Positions 61,003 through 64,000 of a stretch of 64,000 bases of DNA are shown one piece after another; within the stretch, counting starts at the first letter, position 1; every line of letters starts with the position of its first letter. Both the position numbers and the translations under genes were made by a program. The notes below the pieces were generated by a model that saw only the letters and a list, made by a program, of their open reading frames with translations, did no database searches and was not told where the DNA came from. The stretch comes from Rhynchopus sp. YZ270_cl-10 (taxonomy: Eukaryota; Euglenozoa; Diplonemea; Diplonemida; Diplonemidae), in contig OZ037858.1 of assembly GCA_964035575.1 (NCBI GenBank), forward strand, positions 806,001-870,000. Reading direction: 5' to 3'.

Positions 61003-61712
61003 ACAAGACGACACACCCACACTTGTGTCTGTTTTTGTCTTCGTCATGATTTGCATTGAAGTATTTTGCTGCTTTTGTTTGTCCCTTTTTCCTTTTTCCC
61101 CCTTCCCTCCCACAGTGATAGTATGTAGAGTGTGGCGCATCTTGGCCACAAGCCTGGGGAAGACATGCAAATTTCCTTTGTGCTGCTGTCCCATTGTTGG
61201 TGACGCTGCGGTGCTCAGGCCTTGCCCTTCCTTGGCGCCTGCCAAAGGCCTACTTATGTATTGCATCCAGATGTAGATGTCGTGTCTTGCTTTGAGCAGA
61301 GGACACTGCATTTATCTTTTCATCCAAAAGCTTTCATTACAAACCCCATGTTACTTTCTTCTCGAGAGTGATGTGTTGTGTCCACTGAGGCCCATCCATC
61401 ACTCACTTTTGTCGTTTCTTTCACCCCTGCATCCCTTCGCATCAGGGTCTGCAATAGCAACAACACGTTTCTTCTTTTGGGTTTCCTAACATCTCTCTCT
61501 AACTCTGCGAACCGGGTCTTCACGTTCTTTTATTGGTGTTGTTGTTGTTTTTGATTTGCTTTTCTCAACCGTTCTCTATTTGTTTGATACAGCGGCATAT
61601 AGCACAGCACGCTGGCGCCAAGGAAATACAGGATAACAAAATACCACACCACCACACTTCTTGTTTGTTTGTTCCTCCCGCCTTGCCTCCCCACACATGC
61701 GCCCTCATACAC
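61003..61712. other. spacer
   Basis: No gene or strong repeat recognised. Ends where the segmental duplication begins. Confidence 0.45.
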
Positions 61713-61760
61713 CACCACACCCTCACCTTCCAGACAAGCCACAACTCCCCAAAACACAAA

Positions 61761-62729
61761 ATGAAGACCGCTCTGTCTGTGCTCGCCATGGCGGCAGCCT
61801 CGACTGCCCTGCCTGCGTCGTACGTGGAGATGAACGAGGGACTCCTGTGGGCCAACTTCAAGCAGACCTACAACAAGCAGTACAGCGGTGCCGACGAGTC
61901 TGCCCGCCGTGCCGTCTTCAAGAAGAACATGCTGAAGGCTGCTGAGCGTGAGGCCGGATCCAAGACCGGAGTCCGCCACGGAATCAACCAGTTCACCGAC
62001 CTGACTGAGGAGGAGTTCAAGGCGTACCACACCCTGAGCGTGCCCGCCAAGGAGTCCCCGAAGAAGCAGTACACCGAGTCCCAGATCCTGAAGGTGAAGG
62101 CCGACTCTGTGGACTGGAGGACCCAGAACCGTGTGACCCACGTGAAGAACCAGGCACAGTGCGGATCGTGCTGGGCATTCTCCTCGACTGGAGGAATTGA
62201 GGGACAGTGGTCGAAGGACAACACCCTGACCTCGGTGTCCGAGCAGGAGCTTGTGTCGTGCGACAAGGTCGACGCCGGATGCAACGGAGGTCTGATGGAC
62301 AACGCGTTCCAGTGGCTTCTGGACAACCACAACGGAGACATCGTGACTGAGGAGGCCTACCCGTACACCAGCGGAGGAGGAATCACCGGAAGCTGCAAGT
62401 ACGAGTCGTCGATGAAGGTCGGCTCCACCATCACCAGCTTCAAGGACCTTGCCCACGACGAGGACGAGATGGCAACCTGGATGATGACCAACGGACCGAT
62501 CTCGATTGCCGTTGACGCGACCTCGTGGCAGACGTACCAGGGTGGAGTGATGGACAACTGCGAGTCCCGCCAGCTTGACCACGGAGTCCTCGCCGTCGGA
62601 GTGACCCCCGACTACTGGATCGTGAAGAACTCCTGGGCATCTGGCTGGGGAGAGTCTGGATACATCCGCCTTGCCCGTGGCACCAACCAGTGCCTCCTCA
62701 AGAACTCCCCTTCCCACCCGATTGTTTGA
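61761..62729 (+). CDS. cathepsin L-like cysteine protease, copy 3
   Basis: 322 residues, same protein sequence by eye as copy 1 (48490-49458): signal peptide, I29 prodomain with GINQFTDL, Gln131, Cys137 in QCGSCWAF, His274, Asn290. Base differences noticed are silent (near 61964 and 62454). It sits at the start of the second segmental duplication copy, directly downstream of the GST gene. Its upstream flank differs from copy 1 beyond the CCACACCCTCACC leader, so its regulation could differ although the protein does not. Confidence 0.95.
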   Translation: MKTALSVLAMAAASTALPASYVEMNEGLLWANFKQTYNKQYSGADESARRAVFKKNMLKAAEREAGSKTGVRHGINQFTDLTEEEFKAYHTLSVPAKESPKKQYTESQILKVKADSVDWRTQNRVTHVKNQAQCGSCWAFSSTGGIEGQWSKDNTLTSVSEQELVSCDKVDAGCNGGLMDNAFQWLLDNHNGDIVTEEAYPYTSGGGITGSCKYESSMKVGSTITSFKDLAHDEDEMATWMMTNGPISIAVDATSWQTYQGGVMDNCESRQLDHGVLAVGVTPDYWIVKNSWASGWGESGYIRLARGTNQCLLKNSPSHPIV

Positions 62730-63317
62730 GTGTTTATGCCACAACAATAGTGCACGTGTCTCGTCTCAAGTGGCTTCTCGCACACGCGAGCTGATGACGC
62801 AAAGAAAGCACACAGCAACGACAACGTTTCTTTATCGTTATTCCTTTTTATGATTTTATAGTTTTGTTTATTTTTGGAATTATTTTTTCACTTTCAACAT
62901 CTCGAATAGCGGACCACTGCTGTCATTTGGCATGAGTGGTCCCACCAAAACGTTGTGTTCCCCTTTTTTGGAATGCTACCACAACAAGGAAAAGTACACC
63001 ACTGTGCCAACATTTTGCACACACGGGTACTTTTCTTCTGATATTTGTTTTTTTTATTTGCGAGTCCGCGTTGCTTTGTTTTACTCTGTGGCAAAGTGAA
63101 ATATGTGTTCCTTCGCGTGTCCCAGACGGCCTCCCTTCTGAAGGAGTGTGCCTGTGGGCTTTTGTTTGTGTCCACTTTGCCAGATAGTATAGTACACACA
63201 GCCGCAGTTTCCTTAGTTTCCTGTATTCTCAACCCACGAACCACCACACGCCACACCTTTCCACAACAGATCCTTTACTTCTGAAAGACAAAACAACACA
63301 CATTTGACCTGTCCGCG

Positions 63318-64000
63318 ATGCGTGTCACAATGCTGTGTGGACTGGCGGTGGCGCTAATGGCGCACAGTGCTGCAGGCCTGAGCCTGACGGAGTGCACAGA
63401 AGCAGGGCTGTGCGACGTCAATGAGGGGATGACTGAGGTCCCAGACTTCGGGTTCACGGTGTCTGGTAAGATTACGGTGGACGTGCTTGCGCCGTGCTCG
63501 TCTGTGAACGGCGGTGAGGTGGCTGTTGCGCTGTACGTGTCGGGGGAGACGTACACTGCGACAGGAGCGCTGTGGCAGAAGGACGGATGCGGCTTGGACG
63601 GGAGCCCTGTGTGGACGCTGTCGGCTGCGTTTGACCTGGGCGTGGTTGTGCGGGGCATCACTCTGAACGGTGCCTCGATCGTGCTTGTGCGCGACGAGGA
63701 TGCCTGGACCGGGACTGTGTCGGGCACTGCGTCGAACCTGTTTGGCGGTGCTGGCGGGGAGGGGGCAGTGGTGCTGACAGCAGACTTCTCGGCAGAGGCT
63801 GGGCTGACGGCACTGCGCGGGGACGTGACGCTGGCGGGGGACGGGGTGTCGTTCTCTGGGACGGTGGCGACGGACGGGACGACAAGCACCGAGGGCGCTG
63901 CTGGTGGGCGGGTCTGTGGCGGCGCAGGCGTCGTTGACGTACACCCACGCAACAAAGGCGTTTGCGGTGCTTGGGTCTGTGGAGGGTGCGCTGGAGGTTG
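63318..64000 (+). CDS. second copy of the large secreted repeat protein (3' truncated by window)
   Basis: Matches 50047-50729: signal peptide MRVTMLCGLAVALM..., the first beta-rich unit, and the same +1 frame change at about 63904. Only the N-terminal 230 codons are in the window. The length and state of the rest cannot be judged. Confidence 0.8.
   Translation, partial: MRVTMLCGLAVALMAHSAAGLSLTECTEAGLCDVNEGMTEVPDFGFTVSGKITVDVLAPCSSVNGGEVAVALYVSGETYTATGALWQKDGCGLDGSPVWTLSAAFDLGVVVRGITLNGASIVLVRDEDAWTGTVSGTASNLFGGAGGEGAVVLTADFSAEAGLTALRGDVTLAGDGVSFSGTVATDGTTSTEGAAGGRVCGGAGVVDVHPRNKGVCGAWVCGGCAGG

Larger units (their letters stand above)
61713..64000 (+). repeat. segmental duplication, second copy (runs off the window)
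   Basis: Counterpart of 48443-50729. Confidence 0.92.

Overview
This is eukaryotic nuclear DNA. Most coding regions are GC-rich and several genes have GT-AG introns with a near-constant GTATGN donor. They sit in long AT-rich, homopolymer-rich spacers full of short dispersed repeats. The three papain-family proteases carry sequence signatures I associate with kinetoplastid cathepsin-L-like enzymes (GGIEGQW after the active-site Cys, VDATSWQ, GTNQCL). The MAP kinase has a TDY activation motif. Together with cis introns and pyrimidine tracts ending in AG just upstream of several start codons, this suggests a euglenozoan, most likely a diplonemid. The assignment is inference: no spliced-leader RNA gene was found here.

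Layout, left to right. 1-4.8 kb: the 3' part of a RING/LON ubiquitin-ligase-like gene, a small protein made of two copies of a 48-residue Cys module, and the spliceosomal protein MFAP1. 4.8-9.2 kb: repeat DNA dominated by a 2.4 kb element with inverted ends, probably PIF/Harbinger-like. 9.25-28.1 kb: two paralogous UBE2D-type ubiquitin-conjugating enzyme genes with identical three-exon structure. In the second, intron 1 is about 15.4 kb. It holds a complete hAT transposon on the opposite strand, the matching unoccupied site, minisatellites, a fold-back element and two cassettes with the same ends but different interiors. 28.9-33.3 kb: a tandem duplication carrying two secreted AA10 polysaccharide monooxygenase genes. 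33.6-45.8 kb: a 22-repeat ankyrin protein, an FCP1-like (probably inactive) phosphatase gene with five exons, a second hAT element, and a MAP kinase with three exons. 46.7-47.8 kb: two short elements with G-run inverted ends flanked by TA. 48.4-64 kb: a cluster for secreted proteins: cathepsin L (three copies), a very large beta-rich repeat protein (one copy plus the start of a second), a CUB-tyrosinase, and a cytosolic GST.

The secreted genes (proteases, chitin/cellulose-type oxidases, tyrosinase, large repeat protein) fit an organism that digests polymers outside the cell. Tandem and segmental duplication has multiplied them. The 48.4-50.7 kb block recurs almost unchanged at 61.7-64 kb and continues past the window edge. 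The other genes are housekeeping or regulatory: ubiquitin transfer, splicing, signalling. No rRNA, tRNA, CRISPR or virus-derived gene was recognised. Several short repeat families occur both between genes and inside introns, and they account for much of the non-coding sequence.
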